Positions 42,779-52,278 of a stretch of 64,000 bases of DNA are shown one piece after another (within the stretch, counting starts at the first letter, position 1; each line of letters opens with the position of its first letter). The stretch lies in the NCBI GenBank assembly GCA_017540175.1, contig JAFYBN010000113.1, forward strand, positions 1 to 64,000, written 5' to 3'. The notes beneath the pieces were generated by a model, which was not told where the DNA came from, did no database searches, and saw nothing but the letters and a program-made list of their open reading frames with translations. A program made the translations under genes and the position numbers. The stretch is from Clostridia bacterium (GTDB taxonomy: Bacteria > Bacillota > Clostridia > Oscillospirales > CAG-272).

Positions 42779-43915
42779 TCAGATCTTCGGCTCTTCCCCG
42801 GCATACGCGCGCTCCGCCATTGTGAGATAAAGGTTTTGCAGCTTCACGGCTTCCGTGTGGATGTCGTAACCCGCCCGGGCGACGAGATCCGCCCCGCGGC
42901 TCCGATGCGTTTCCGCCCGCCTTGCGGTCAGGATTTCTTTTGCCCACTCCCCGTCGGAGGCGTCCAGGGAGATCCTGCGCGCGTTCGGAGAGAGCAGAGC
43001 CTCGTCGGTGACCCGGTCGGAGAAGAAGCACGGCAGCCCCGCCGCCTGCGCTTCGATGCCGACCACGGGAAGTCCTTCGAACAGCGAGGGCAAGAGGAAA
43101 CAGTCCATCGCCTGATACCATTCGTTGACGTTGGCCATCTGCCCGAGGAAGAGCACCTTATCTTCGAGCGCGAGTGTGCGGGCCTTTTCCTTCGCGCTCT
43201 GCTCCAGCTCTCCCACGCCGATCAGAACGAGACGGGCGTCAGGAGCCGCCGCCGCGAGCTGTGCGAAAATATCGAGGAGGCGGCTGTGGTTCTTCTGCAC
43301 GTTGAACCTGCCCACGTGACCGAGCACAAAGCATTCCTCAAGCCCGTGAAGCTTTCTCAGCCGCCGACGAGTCTCCGGCTCGAAGGCGAATTTCGGCACG
43401 TTGATCGCGTTGTGCAGAACGAAGCCGGACGCGTCCCAGCGCTTTTTTCCGAAATAGTAGATCCCCGCGTCCCTGCCGCAGCTCCAGTAATCCGTCGCCG
43501 CGCCGGGCAGGAGGCGCTTGCAGACCAGCTTCAGCGGGTACTTGTAATCCCGGATGATCCGCGTATTGTGCGCGTGCGCGATCCGGACGCGGACCCCGGC
43601 GCTTTTCGCGCTCTTCAGGGCATAGTAACCCATCGCTTCGTTGTGCGCGTGGACGATTTGGATGTCGGGATTTTCCGTGAGAATCTCCGAAACAAATCGC
43701 TTATACTGCGGATAACGGAGCGGATTCAGCCCCGGGCTGACGAAGATCCTCCCCCCCATGCCGCGTATCTCATCGTCGTATTCGCCGGGCGCGGGCTTGT
43801 TCGCCAGAAAATCGAACCGGATCAGACTCCGATCCATTTCCCGGTAGTAGTTCATCAGCATGGTTTCGATTCCCGCGCGCGCCATATTGCTGACGGAATG
43901 AAGCACACCCAGCAT
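42779..43915 (-). CDS. GT4-family glycosyltransferase (EpsF-like)
   Basis: 378 residues. LGVLHSVSNMARAGIETMLM at the N-terminus, VHAHNEAMGYYALKSAK, AHAHNTR, then VGRFNVQKNHSRLLDIFAQL and FLLPSLFEGLPVVGIEAQA with the E-x7-E motif. This is close to EpsF/CapM-type enzymes. The start is 1 nt after the stop of the TagF-like gene, so the two are coupled. Donor unknown. Confidence 0.9.
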   Translation of the reverse strand: MLGVLHSVSNMARAGIETMLMNYYREMDRSLIRFDFLANKPAPGEYDDEIRGMGGRIFVSPGLNPLRYPQYKRFVSEILTENPDIQIVHAHNEAMGYYALKSAKSAGVRVRIAHAHNTRIIRDYKYPLKLVCKRLLPGAATDYWSCGRDAGIYYFGKKRWDASGFVLHNAINVPKFAFEPETRRRLRKLHGLEECFVLGHVGRFNVQKNHSRLLDIFAQLAAAAPDARLVLIGVGELEQSAKEKARTLALEDKVLFLGQMANVNEWYQAMDCFLLPSLFEGLPVVGIEAQAAGLPCFFSDRVTDEALLSPNARRISLDASDGEWAKEILTARRAETHRSRGADLVARAGYDIHTEAVKLQNLYLTMAERAYAGEEPKI

Positions 43916-43916
43916 C

Positions 43917-45137
43917 TCACTGTTCCTCCGGTTCCGGTTTTTCCGCTCCCCGCGGTTTTCCCTCCGCCATCCGCTGAAGGATCCGATACGTCCGTTCGCA
44001 GTTCAGCTCGTCCCGAACCGGGTAAAAAGCGTCCAGACGGTCGCGGTATTCCTGCTGCATCCGAAAATCATGTCCGGCGCATTCATACAGAGCGTCCACA
44101 AGCGCGTCCTCCGTCAGAACGACGGGGCCGAAGCCGTGCTTCTCGTAGGAGAAATATCCCTCCTGATAATGGTACTTCCGGAACTCCTCTTTGTCGAACT
44201 GATAGTAGATCACCGGCTTTTCCATGTAGCCGGCGTCGAAAAACACGCTGGAATAATCCGTCACGAGCACGTTGCAGCGCATCAGCAGCTGCTGCACGTC
44301 GTAATCCCGCCAGCCCGCGAGGATGATCCGCTCAGAGGGAGACTTGAACTTATCGAGTTCCTTCTGCAGTTCGATGTGGGGATAAAAGATCAGCTTGAGA
44401 TCCCGCTCTTCGAGGAGACGAAGCAGGCGGGGATTTTCGAGCATGGACTGAAACTGTCTGTAGAAAGCGGTTTCATAGAACTGCTCCCCCTGCGGGTAGT
44501 CCGAGCCGCGCCAGGTCGGCATGACGAGGATCTCACCCGAAGACTTGTTCCCCCGGATGAGGTTGTCAAAGCGGCACAGCCCCGTATATTGGACTACCCC
44601 CTCGGGAAACCCGAACTCCGAGACAAGGTAATCGTATTCCATCTTTCCGCCGCTGGCGAAAAAATCGACCTTCAGGCGGGGATACCGCATCCACATCATT
44701 TCGTCCTTGATGATCCCGTGCTGCAGAAAGATCTCCCTGCCCCGCGGCTTTATCCCGATCTGCCGCAGATGATAATACGCCATCAGATCCGGCGCTCCCG
44801 GCTGCACGTGGGTGCTGATCAGAAAATCGGCGGCCAGATACATCAGATAATGCCGCAGTGATCTCCATTTGACCGTGCTGCCGAGCTCCTCGACCTTCGG
44901 GCGGTCCGGGCTTTCCTTGTCGATCACATAGCATGTATTGATCTGCGGCTGCCGCTGCCGCAGGTAACGGAAAAACCAGTACGCGTTGTCTCTTGCGTCA
45001 AACCCCCGCTCCATCACAAGCCAGAGGTGGCGGTACTTCTTGTTTGTTTTCCGTAAGATCGCGGCGGCGGGTCGGAGAACGACCAGAAGGAATCCGTTTT
45101 TCAGATAGACCGGCAGCCGCTTCAGTTTATTCAGCAT
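43917..45137 (-). CDS. CDP-glycerol glycerophosphotransferase-family protein (TagF/TagB-like)
   Basis: 406 residues. The family text is plain: LQHGIIKDEMMWMRYPRLKV, LVMPTWRGSDYPQGEQFYET, PHIELQ, and TDYSSVFFDAGYMEKPVIYY. It would transfer glycerol-phosphate (or a similar polyol phosphate) onto the repeat unit or polymer. No TagD-like CTP:glycerol-3-phosphate transferase is visible here. It overlaps the upstream gene by 11 nt. Confidence 0.9.
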   Translation of the reverse strand: MLNKLKRLPVYLKNGFLLVVLRPAAAILRKTNKKYRHLWLVMERGFDARDNAYWFFRYLRQRQPQINTCYVIDKESPDRPKVEELGSTVKWRSLRHYLMYLAADFLISTHVQPGAPDLMAYYHLRQIGIKPRGREIFLQHGIIKDEMMWMRYPRLKVDFFASGGKMEYDYLVSEFGFPEGVVQYTGLCRFDNLIRGNKSSGEILVMPTWRGSDYPQGEQFYETAFYRQFQSMLENPRLLRLLEERDLKLIFYPHIELQKELDKFKSPSERIILAGWRDYDVQQLLMRCNVLVTDYSSVFFDAGYMEKPVIYYQFDKEEFRKYHYQEGYFSYEKHGFGPVVLTEDALVDALYECAGHDFRMQQEYRDRLDAFYPVRDELNCERTYRILQRMAEGKPRGAEKPEPEEQ

Positions 45138-46506
45138 TTCCCTCTTTTCCTCCCGCCTCGATCATCCAGATTTCGTCCGCCGCTTCTTCGGGTGAGGGCG
45201 GCTTCCATTGCTTCTGCTCCTCCGACGCCGGGATCCGATAGCTGTAGCTCATGGGAATCAGTCTCAGCCCGATGCAGCTCCAGAAATAGAAGGCGGTATT
45301 GTCCGTCAGATAGGTCGCCGTCATATAGGCAAGGATCGCCATGTAAAGCAGGCCGGTTTCCGTATTGTGCTTCGTCATCCAATACGCCGGGTACAGGATG
45401 TAGTTGATGCCCGTCCAGAGCGTGAAGCCGAGCGCGCCCAGCTCGATGAACACCTTTAAGATATCGTTGTGCAGGGGATACGCGCGGTTGATGAGCCCCT
45501 CTTCGTGCCACATGTTCACGAGATCCGTGACGCCCTCAAAGCCAAGCCCTTTCCAGAAGGGGGACAGCTCGTAATAGTCGTTCGGCAGGCTCCACAGCAC
45601 GTCACGCCCCATCGTATCGATCCCGAGCGACTCGAGAAACGAGATCAGAAGACCGGATCGGGTCAGATAGAGATACAGATAGAGAAACAAAAACAGAGCG
45701 ATCCCCGCCGCCAAAATCAGTTTTTTGGTGTGTTTGGACGAGCGGAGCACCCACACGAACAGGCAGACCAAAAGGATCGCCGGCAAGGTGCTGCGCTTGA
45801 GCCCGATCATCAGGAAAAAGAGGGAAAGGATCACGCCCCAGCGTTTCAGGCGTTTCTCGGTCCGCGTTGTTTTCGGCGCGAACATCAAATAATAAATGAA
45901 GAACTGCCCGAACAGAAAGGTGATGTCGTGGATCTCGAGCGCGCGGACAAATCCCTCCGCCTCTCCGAAGGTGACAAGGCAGGTCACAACGGAGGTGACG
46001 CTCTCCACAATTCCGTATTTCGGCATCTCGAGAAGGATGATGGCGGTGTTCGTCGCGCACATGCCGAAAAACAGATAATTGACCGCTCTGTCTTCAAACA
46101 GATAGCACATGAAGACGGAGTAGATGATCGTGATCGTCTGGTAAAGGATTTTCTGCCCCGCCCTGCCGATGGACGCCGCCTCGGAGAGATCCGTGATCCA
46201 GATGTACATGCTGACCATGGCATATACGGCGATCAGGAGCAGAAAGATCGGAAAATAGCCCGCCGCTTTTTTGAGTCTCGAAAAATCCGCGGCCACGAGA
46301 AAATTCAGAAAAGCGCACGCGATCGTCCCCAGCGCGATCACCTTGGGCAGTCCGCCGTACGCGTTGTTCAGAACCTTCCAGTCGCCAAGCCCGGCGAGCA
46401 CCGTACAGGCAACGGCAAGAAAGGAGACGAACGCGGGGCAGTGTTTCCCGGATTCCGGCAGCGTCCCGAGGTCCGCGCCGAGCTGCATGTCATGATGGTT
46501 TGTCAC
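45127..46506 (-). CDS. Wzy-like polysaccharide polymerase
   Basis: 459 residues with about 10-12 TM helices. A large extracellular loop bears LPNDYYELSPFWKGLGFEG and YPLHNDILKVFIELG, where O-antigen polymerases and ligases carry their conserved His. It should join repeat units on the outer face. The start is GTG 46506 with GGAG 6 nt upstream. Located 23 nt after the Wzz-GGDEF gene. Confidence 0.82.
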   Translation of the reverse strand: MTNHHDMQLGADLGTLPESGKHCPAFVSFLAVACTVLAGLGDWKVLNNAYGGLPKVIALGTIACAFLNFLVAADFSRLKKAAGYFPIFLLLIAVYAMVSMYIWITDLSEAASIGRAGQKILYQTITIIYSVFMCYLFEDRAVNYLFFGMCATNTAIILLEMPKYGIVESVTSVVTCLVTFGEAEGFVRALEIHDITFLFGQFFIYYLMFAPKTTRTEKRLKRWGVILSLFFLMIGLKRSTLPAILLVCLFVWVLRSSKHTKKLILAAGIALFLFLYLYLYLTRSGLLISFLESLGIDTMGRDVLWSLPNDYYELSPFWKGLGFEGVTDLVNMWHEEGLINRAYPLHNDILKVFIELGALGFTLWTGINYILYPAYWMTKHNTETGLLYMAILAYMTATYLTDNTAFYFWSCIGLRLIPMSYSYRIPASEEQKQWKPPSPEEAADEIWMIEAGGKEGNAE

Positions 46507-46529
46507 AACTTACTCCGCCTTCTTTTTGC

Positions 46530-48401
46530 TCACGCGTTCTCCTGCGCCCCCGCCGCGCTGTTCTCTTCGGAAACAGTCTCCCGGGCGGGAGAGCTCTCCT
46601 CGCCGTACATCCTCTGCAGCGCAAGGCGGAGCAGTTCCCGGATCTCGAAGACCGCGTCCGCGCTCGAGACCGCTTTGCCCGCGACGTAATGGATCTTGTA
46701 TTTCGGATTCATATCGTTGTATTTCCCGACCTGCCGCCCGATCGCTTCCCGAATCACGTCCAGTTTTTCGAGCGAGCAATCGCGGAAGAAGGCGACGAAC
46801 ACGCCGCTGCCGTTATACCCCACAAAGCCGTACAGGTCGCCGAAGCTCTTTAAGATCATGGCAAAGTTTTTGAGAGCCTCGTCGCCGGCAGCGCGCCCGT
46901 GTTCGCGCGTCAGGCTGCTCAGGGAATCCATCTTGAGCGTCATGCACGAGAAATTCTCATCCAGAAGCCGATCGGACAACTCGCCGATGTACGAATCGCA
47001 TTTGGCGCGGTTCGGCAGCTGCACCGTTTTGTCGACGTATCGGAAATAGTCGATAAAGTCGATCGCTCTCCCGACGAGCACCGCCCCGACGCAGCCCACC
47101 ATCGCGAACAGAATGACCGCAATGGCAAGGTACAGCTTCAGATTCACCGTCGGCTGAACGTTGATGCTGCTGATCATCGTCAGGTAATTCGCGCTGAGAC
47201 GGCGGTTCAGCTCGTGGCCCGTATTCTCGACATACCGATAATACTCGTTCGTGAGCTTCACGCAGTGATCGATTTTGTCTCGGATCTCTTCCGGGCTGAA
47301 CGATTTCTGTCCGTTCGCGCCGCGCGCGGCATCGTACACGGACAGCAGGTATTCGCTGTGCTCCTTCTCGATGGTTTTCTGACGGATCCCGATGTTCAGG
47401 TCCACATATTCCTGAATCAGGCCGTCGTAGGTCGTTTCCTTGCTGTTGTGATCGCGGTCGTACTCAACGTCCTTTAAAATATACTCCGTCCCGATCTCCT
47501 GCCCCTGGGTATTCGAGCTGTGATAATGGTAATCCATCATCTCTTTGTTGCGCTCGCTGTAGTTGTCGATCAGCTGTTTCAGGTAATCGGCGCGCGCCTG
47601 CTGGTTCTCGATATACAGCTGCATGTCCTCGCTGTCCTGCGTCAGCCGGCTGATTAGCAGATCGATGTCGACGGTCTCCGCGTCCGAAAGGATCGCGGCA
47701 TACAGGCTCGGGATCTCGTAATTATAGACGAATTCATAAATCCGGACCAGATCGTCGTAGGAGTATCCCGTCTCCACCGAGCGGAAATACGGCTGGGAGG
47801 CCCGCTTGCTCAGGAGGTAATCGATCATGTTCGAGACGGAATCCTCGAGGATCTGCGCACTTTCCAGATAATCGTACTCCGCTTCCGAAAGCACGGAAGC
47901 CCCGTTGTTCTGCAGGGGTTCTTCCACATATTTTTCGGCGTAAAACTCGTAGTAGTTCTTGAGGATCGCGTCCAGTACGTTCCAGGCGTATTCTTCGTCC
48001 TGATCGCTGCCGCCGACGTAATACACCCGGTATGTATCGGCAATAAAGGAGGGTTCCTCGCCCTTTTCGAGCAGCGCTTCGTTCAGCTTCTGCTGCGATT
48101 CGGAAACGACTTCTTCGACATAGCAGCTCGAACGGACGGCATCGATGTTGGCCCGCTCTCCGAGGTCGGTCAGAGCGGCGTCGATGACCGTCGAGGAATA
48201 GATCTCCTCAACGTTCAGGGGACTCCCGTCCGGCGTGTAGCCGTCCTTTGCCCCGTCGTTTGTGTACCGGAGAACGGCGGAAGCGACGTATCGCTGCTGG
48301 GACTTGCCGTAGATGAAGATCGAGAGAGCCCCGATCACAGCTAAAAGAAAGATCAGAAGGCTGTACTGCTTCAGATAGCGCAGAATACTGAATTTTCTCA
48401 T
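46530..48401 (-). CDS. Wzz-like chain-length protein fused to a degenerate GGDEF domain
   Basis: 623 residues. TM1 about 13-31, an extracellular helical region of about 390 residues, TM2 about 415-440 (LYLAIAVILFAMVGCVG), then a cytoplasmic GGDEF-like domain about 455-590: VQLPNRAKCDSYI, DSLSSLTREHGRAAGDEAL. The signature loop is NGSGVF instead of GGDEF, so diguanylate cyclase activity is not expected. It may bind nucleotide or a partner. ATGA overlap with the preceding Wzz gene shows coupled synthesis. Confidence 0.85.
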   Translation of the reverse strand: MRKFSILRYLKQYSLLIFLLAVIGALSIFIYGKSQQRYVASAVLRYTNDGAKDGYTPDGSPLNVEEIYSSTVIDAALTDLGERANIDAVRSSCYVEEVVSESQQKLNEALLEKGEEPSFIADTYRVYYVGGSDQDEEYAWNVLDAILKNYYEFYAEKYVEEPLQNNGASVLSEAEYDYLESAQILEDSVSNMIDYLLSKRASQPYFRSVETGYSYDDLVRIYEFVYNYEIPSLYAAILSDAETVDIDLLISRLTQDSEDMQLYIENQQARADYLKQLIDNYSERNKEMMDYHYHSSNTQGQEIGTEYILKDVEYDRDHNSKETTYDGLIQEYVDLNIGIRQKTIEKEHSEYLLSVYDAARGANGQKSFSPEEIRDKIDHCVKLTNEYYRYVENTGHELNRRLSANYLTMISSINVQPTVNLKLYLAIAVILFAMVGCVGAVLVGRAIDFIDYFRYVDKTVQLPNRAKCDSYIGELSDRLLDENFSCMTLKMDSLSSLTREHGRAAGDEALKNFAMILKSFGDLYGFVGYNGSGVFVAFFRDCSLEKLDVIREAIGRQVGKYNDMNPKYKIHYVAGKAVSSADAVFEIRELLRLALQRMYGEESSPARETVSEENSAAGAQENA

Positions 48402-49744
48402 ATTTCTTTCTCCTTATCTGAAAGAAATATCCGCATGAACACGCAGACGAACGCCAGCAGAAGGATCAGCGCCGCGCAGAGAAGCGAGCCGGACAAACCG
48501 ACGCGATCCGCAAAACCTGTTGTGTCCTCGCTGAAGCCGATATAGTCGCGGGCTTTCGCGCTGGTGTACGAGCTGTCCACCGCCTGTATCTCCGCAGCAA
48601 GCTGCTCAAGGGATGCTTTCATCTCATCGATCATGGACCTGACCTTGTCCGTTTTGGCGCGGTCGGACAGGTTCGTTTTCAGTTTTTCCGTGAGATAGGT
48701 GTTGTACTCGATCTGTTCCACGCGCTCCGACGCGCCCGCAAGCTGTTCTTCTGCGTGGATCGCCATATTGTCCATACCGGTTTTGGTTCTGGACATATAG
48801 TATTTCATGGTCTGATCCTGCGTGGGGATCATGACGACGGCGCTCATCGCCGCGTCGTAGATCCGGATCCCCTTGTTGTCCTCGTCGTAGGCCGCCATCA
48901 TTTTGTTCTGTACCAGGCGGTCCATGCGGATTTTGTAGTTCAGCATGCTGTCAAGCCCCGCCCGGTCGTCGGCGATCCCGTTTTCGATGATATACGAGCG
49001 CAGCCTCGCAAGATCGTAACGATAGAAATTGTCGATCTTTTGCTCCAGAGCGGAAAAGGTGCTCCCGGTATCCGGATCCTGATAGTTTTTGCTTTCCCGG
49101 CTGCGGAGCTGAACGTATTTTTGAAGCTGGCCGCACTTGATTTCGAGGAGATCGGCCGTCAGGAGATACTCGTCGCTGAATTTCAGATCGTCGACGTCAA
49201 AGGACAGAATGGAGTGGTTGAATCCGTAATGCTTCACGAAGTATTCGCGGTATGCCCGGCAGAGGCAGTCCAGCATTTCTTCCGCCGGTTTTTGACGCGC
49301 GGCGCCCCTCGTCGTAAATTTGACGACGAACGAGGTGCTGATATAATTCGTGCCGCCGCTGACGTTCCGGTCGTGCGTCGCTTTTACGCTGACACATTCT
49401 CTCAGCTCGTCCGGAGTGATCTCCCCTTCCAGACCGGCGTATTCCGTGAGGAGCTCCATGACCTCGTCGCTTTGGATCTCAAAGATATTGAATCTCGTCT
49501 GGCTGGGCGTCAGCCCCCTCGAGGCCTCCTCGTATTCCAAGGACAGGATCGTGGCGGCCGTGCGGCGGTTTATGAGATAGTAACAGCCGCACAGCGCCGC
49601 CGAAACGAGCGCAAAGGAAACGAGAACGATGAACTTTCGCTTCCAGAACGCCGCGAAGGTCTTTTGCAGGCTGCTCCAGCCCCTGCTCAGAAAAACGGAT
49701 GACGTCGTGTCCGTGGGTGTTTTCGGTTTGTTTTTCACTTGCAT
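48398..49744 (-). CDS. Wzz-like chain-length determinant
   Basis: 448 residues. TM helices about 38-58 and 418-440 flank a long helical ectodomain with NISTS/NYISTSFVVKF and extended coiled-coil text, the layout of polysaccharide co-polymerases. No C-terminal tyrosine kinase domain and no kinase gene is found nearby. It is coupled to the next gene by ATGA. Start ATG 49744 after AGAGGTG. Confidence 0.82.
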   Translation of the reverse strand: MQVKNKPKTPTDTTSSVFLSRGWSSLQKTFAAFWKRKFIVLVSFALVSAALCGCYYLINRRTAATILSLEYEEASRGLTPSQTRFNIFEIQSDEVMELLTEYAGLEGEITPDELRECVSVKATHDRNVSGGTNYISTSFVVKFTTRGAARQKPAEEMLDCLCRAYREYFVKHYGFNHSILSFDVDDLKFSDEYLLTADLLEIKCGQLQKYVQLRSRESKNYQDPDTGSTFSALEQKIDNFYRYDLARLRSYIIENGIADDRAGLDSMLNYKIRMDRLVQNKMMAAYDEDNKGIRIYDAAMSAVVMIPTQDQTMKYYMSRTKTGMDNMAIHAEEQLAGASERVEQIEYNTYLTEKLKTNLSDRAKTDKVRSMIDEMKASLEQLAAEIQAVDSSYTSAKARDYIGFSEDTTGFADRVGLSGSLLCAALILLLAFVCVFMRIFLSDKEKEI

Positions 49745-49859
49745 TGATTTTCACCTCTTTTTGCCGCTGATGCTGTCTCCCGCCCGGTTTGCTCTTCCCC
49801 GGACCTCGGGTCCTCGGTCTTGAACCGCTGCGATTTTCCCCGATCCGCTCCGAAACCGC

Positions 49860-50774
49860 TCAGGAGGGTCTGATATCTATAACAACCAGCTCGGGCATAT
49901 TGTTGACCCGCGGCGGAAAATTCTTGGAGTCTCCCATCCCCGCGCTGATGATCAGGGGCTGGCCGTTCTTCAGGACATATCTGCCCGCCGTGTACTTCGG
50001 GAAAAAGCCTTCCTCGTTCGAATAAAGCCCTCCGATGAAAGGGAGCCGGATGATCCCGCCGTGCACATGTCCCGCGATCCCGAGGTCGAACGCGTAGTCG
50101 GAAATCTGCGCATCGAAGAGGATCGGGATGTGCGCCATGACGATGCAGAATTCGGAGGGATCCACGGACGCATTCTCCATGAATTCCCGTCCCCCGTATT
50201 CTTCGAAGCCATAGGCCGTGCCTTCTATGCCGACAAGCTGAACGGTGTCGTCCCCGATCTGCATCTCGCGCATCCCGTTGCGCAGCAGCGTCAACCCGGC
50301 TTCTTCAAACCTTTTGGGCAAATCCCTGTCGCCCAGGGAATAGATCCGCTCGCTCTCGTGATTTCCCAAAACGCCGCAGCACGGCGCGATCTCCGCCGCC
50401 GCGCGCACAAAGGCCAGCATGGGCTCGTAGTCATCCTCTTCGCGGATCACCATGTCGCCCAGGAACAGAACGAGATTCGGCTTCAGCTCCCGCAGGTCGG
50501 ACAGCAGCGTTTCATGATTCTCTCCGTATTCCCGGTTGTGCAGATCGGAGATGACCGCGATCCGGATATTACGGCTGACCTTCCCGGAGGTCTCCTGATA
50601 GAAACTGATCGAATAATGGGTCTTTGTGTACCGCGCATAGACCAGAACCGCCGCGGCCGCGGCAATCGCCGCCGCAAGCGCAATGATCCAAATAATACGC
50701 AGCGCTCTCGGAAATCCGCGTTTTTTCCGGTCCGTCGGTTCGGTTTTTGTCTCAGTCGTCATGGTCTCTGCCAT
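49860..50774 (-). CDS. Membrane-anchored metallophosphoesterase
   Basis: 304 residues. N-terminal TM helix (IIWIIALAAAIAAAAAVLVY), then calcineurin-like motifs: ISDLHNREYG (D-x-H), FLGDMVIRE (GD), GNHES (GNH), MAHIP, GHVHGGIIRLP (GHxHGG). It acts outside the membrane on an unknown phosphoester. It is the first gene of the main polysaccharide transcript. The start is ATG 50774, 8 nt after GGAGA. Confidence 0.88.
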   Translation of the reverse strand: MAETMTTETKTEPTDRKKRGFPRALRIIWIIALAAAIAAAAAVLVYARYTKTHYSISFYQETSGKVSRNIRIAVISDLHNREYGENHETLLSDLRELKPNLVLFLGDMVIREEDDYEPMLAFVRAAAEIAPCCGVLGNHESERIYSLGDRDLPKRFEEAGLTLLRNGMREMQIGDDTVQLVGIEGTAYGFEEYGGREFMENASVDPSEFCIVMAHIPILFDAQISDYAFDLGIAGHVHGGIIRLPFIGGLYSNEEGFFPKYTAGRYVLKNGQPLIISAGMGDSKNFPPRVNNMPELVVIDIRPS

Positions 50775-50890
50775 CCGCTCCTGTCTCCTGAGTTTTTTAA
50801 CCGGAGGATCCCGCCGCGCCGTCTTCCGCACGCGAAAACGGCGGCTCGGTGATTCCTTGTTTCCGGAAGTGCCTGATTTCGTCAGATTTC

Positions 50891-50919
50891 ATTATATCAA
50901 AACGGCATACGGCTGTCAA
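50891..50919 (-). promoter_or_regulatory. Promoter P2 of the polysaccharide operon
   Basis: TTGACA (50914-50919), 17 bp spacer, extended TGA, TATAAT (50891-50896). Confidence 0.9.
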
Positions 50920-50942
50920 GATTTGGGGGGGAAGCTCCGTCC

Positions 50943-50970
50943 GGGTATGACCCCGGGGTATGACCCGGGG
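50943..50970. repeat. Direct repeat between the two polysaccharide promoters
   Basis: GGGTATGACCCCG followed by GGGTATGACCCGGGG, each half also nearly palindromic. This is a possible regulator site between P1 and P2. The rest of 50775-51207 contains two promoters, a hairpin and nothing else recognised. Confidence 0.5.
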
Positions 50971-51061
50971 AGTGTCTGGGAATGCCCCGACGCTTCTCCG
51001 CCCGTGCGCGCAAAAGAGCCTCCGGACGCGCCTTCCGCGGATAATCATACACTTATCATGA

Positions 51062-51090
51062 ATTATACCACGGATCGACACGAATTGCAA
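51062..51090 (-). promoter_or_regulatory. Promoter P1 of the polysaccharide operon
   Basis: TTGCAA (51085-51090), 17 bp spacer, TATAAT (51062-51067), directly after the hairpin at 51091-51130. Confidence 0.8.
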
Positions 51091-51130
51091 GCGGCGGACA
51101 GCGGGTTTTGATCCCGATTCTGTCCGCCGC
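51091..51130 (-). terminator. Hairpin after the epimerase gene
   Basis: Stem GCGGCGGACAG with CTGTCCGCCGC (11 bp) and an inner CGGG/CCCG. No T-run, so it may be partial attenuation rather than full stop. Confidence 0.6.
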
Positions 51131-51207
51131 CCGAATTTGCCGCTTTATCTGTAGAAAACCTGAAAAACCGAAATGACGGGGCGGCGCAGGAGCTTCAGAG
51201 CCGCGCG

Positions 51208-52275
51208 TCAGGTATAATAGGATTTATACCACTCGGCAAACCGCCTCAGCCCTTCCCGTATGCCGATGGACGGCGTAAACCCGTAGTCCTCCTCAAGCGC
51301 CGCGCTGTCCGCATAGGTCACGGGGACGTCCCCGGGCTGCATGCCGACCAGCTCCCGGTGCGCTTCGAAGTCATAATCCTCGGGAAGCACTTTTGCCCGC
51401 ACCAGCTCGTCCTGAAGTGTGCTCACATAATCGAGCAGATTCTCGGGCGTGCCTCCGCCGATGTTGTACACCGCGTAAGGCGGAACCGGCAGGCCGTCTT
51501 CCCCGGTCTTTTTTTCCGGCGCTCCCCGCATCACGCGGAAAACCCCTTCGACGATGTCGTCCACATAGGTGAAATCCCGTCTGCAGTTGCCGTAATTGAA
51601 GATTTTGATGGTCCCGCCCCGCACGAGGGTGTCGGCGGCCGAGAAATAGAACATGTCGGGACGCCCCGCCGGACCGTAGACCGTGAAGAAGCGCAGTCCC
51701 GTCGACGGAATGCCGTACAGCTTGGAATAGGCGTGCGCGAGAAGCTCGTCGCTCTTTTTCGTGGCGGCGTAAAGACTCACGGGCGTGTCCGCCTTGTCCT
51801 CCGTGGAGAAGGGAACCTTGCGGTTTCCGCCGTAGACGGAACTGCTCGACGCGTAAACCAGATGCTCCACGGGGTAATTCCTGCACGCCTCGAGGATATT
51901 GTAAAAGCCGATGATGTTCGATTCGATGTAGACGTCCGGATGATCGATGGAATAGCGCACGCCCGCCTGCGCCGCCAGATTGACGACGACGGCCGGCCTG
52001 TACTCCGCGAAGAGCCCGTCGATCAGCGCCTTGTCCGCGATGGAGCCTTTTATAAAGACATGCTGCGCGGGGGAGTTCTTCGCCGCCTCTTCGATCAGCC
52101 CGAGCCGGTATTCCTTCAGCTTCGGGTCGTAATAGTCGTTCATATTGTCGAGGGAGATGACCGTGCCTCCCTCCATCTCGCAGAGAAGACGGAGGACGAG
52201 ATTCGCGCCGATGAAACCGGGAGAGCCGGTCACAAGGATGGTCTTATGGTTCAGATCAACATGCTTTTTTCCCAT
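51208..52275 (-). CDS. NAD-dependent sugar epimerase (UDP-glucuronate 4-epimerase-like)
   Basis: 355 residues. Extended SDR: VTGSPGFIGANLVLRLL, catalytic ASSSSVYG and YAATKKSDE (Y-x3-K). The text DNMNDYYDPKLKEYRLG and the overall length match UDP-glucuronate 4-epimerases (CapI/LpsL), which make UDP-galacturonate. ATG 52275 follows GAGGTAAACC. It is 3 nt after the nucleotidyltransferase gene. It supplies a precursor for the polymer. Confidence 0.88.
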   Translation of the reverse strand: MGKKHVDLNHKTILVTGSPGFIGANLVLRLLCEMEGGTVISLDNMNDYYDPKLKEYRLGLIEEAAKNSPAQHVFIKGSIADKALIDGLFAEYRPAVVVNLAAQAGVRYSIDHPDVYIESNIIGFYNILEACRNYPVEHLVYASSSSVYGGNRKVPFSTEDKADTPVSLYAATKKSDELLAHAYSKLYGIPSTGLRFFTVYGPAGRPDMFYFSAADTLVRGGTIKIFNYGNCRRDFTYVDDIVEGVFRVMRGAPEKKTGEDGLPVPPYAVYNIGGGTPENLLDYVSTLQDELVRAKVLPEDYDFEAHRELVGMQPGDVPVTYADSAALEEDYGFTPSIGIREGLRRFAEWYKSYYT

Positions 52276-52278
52276 GGT

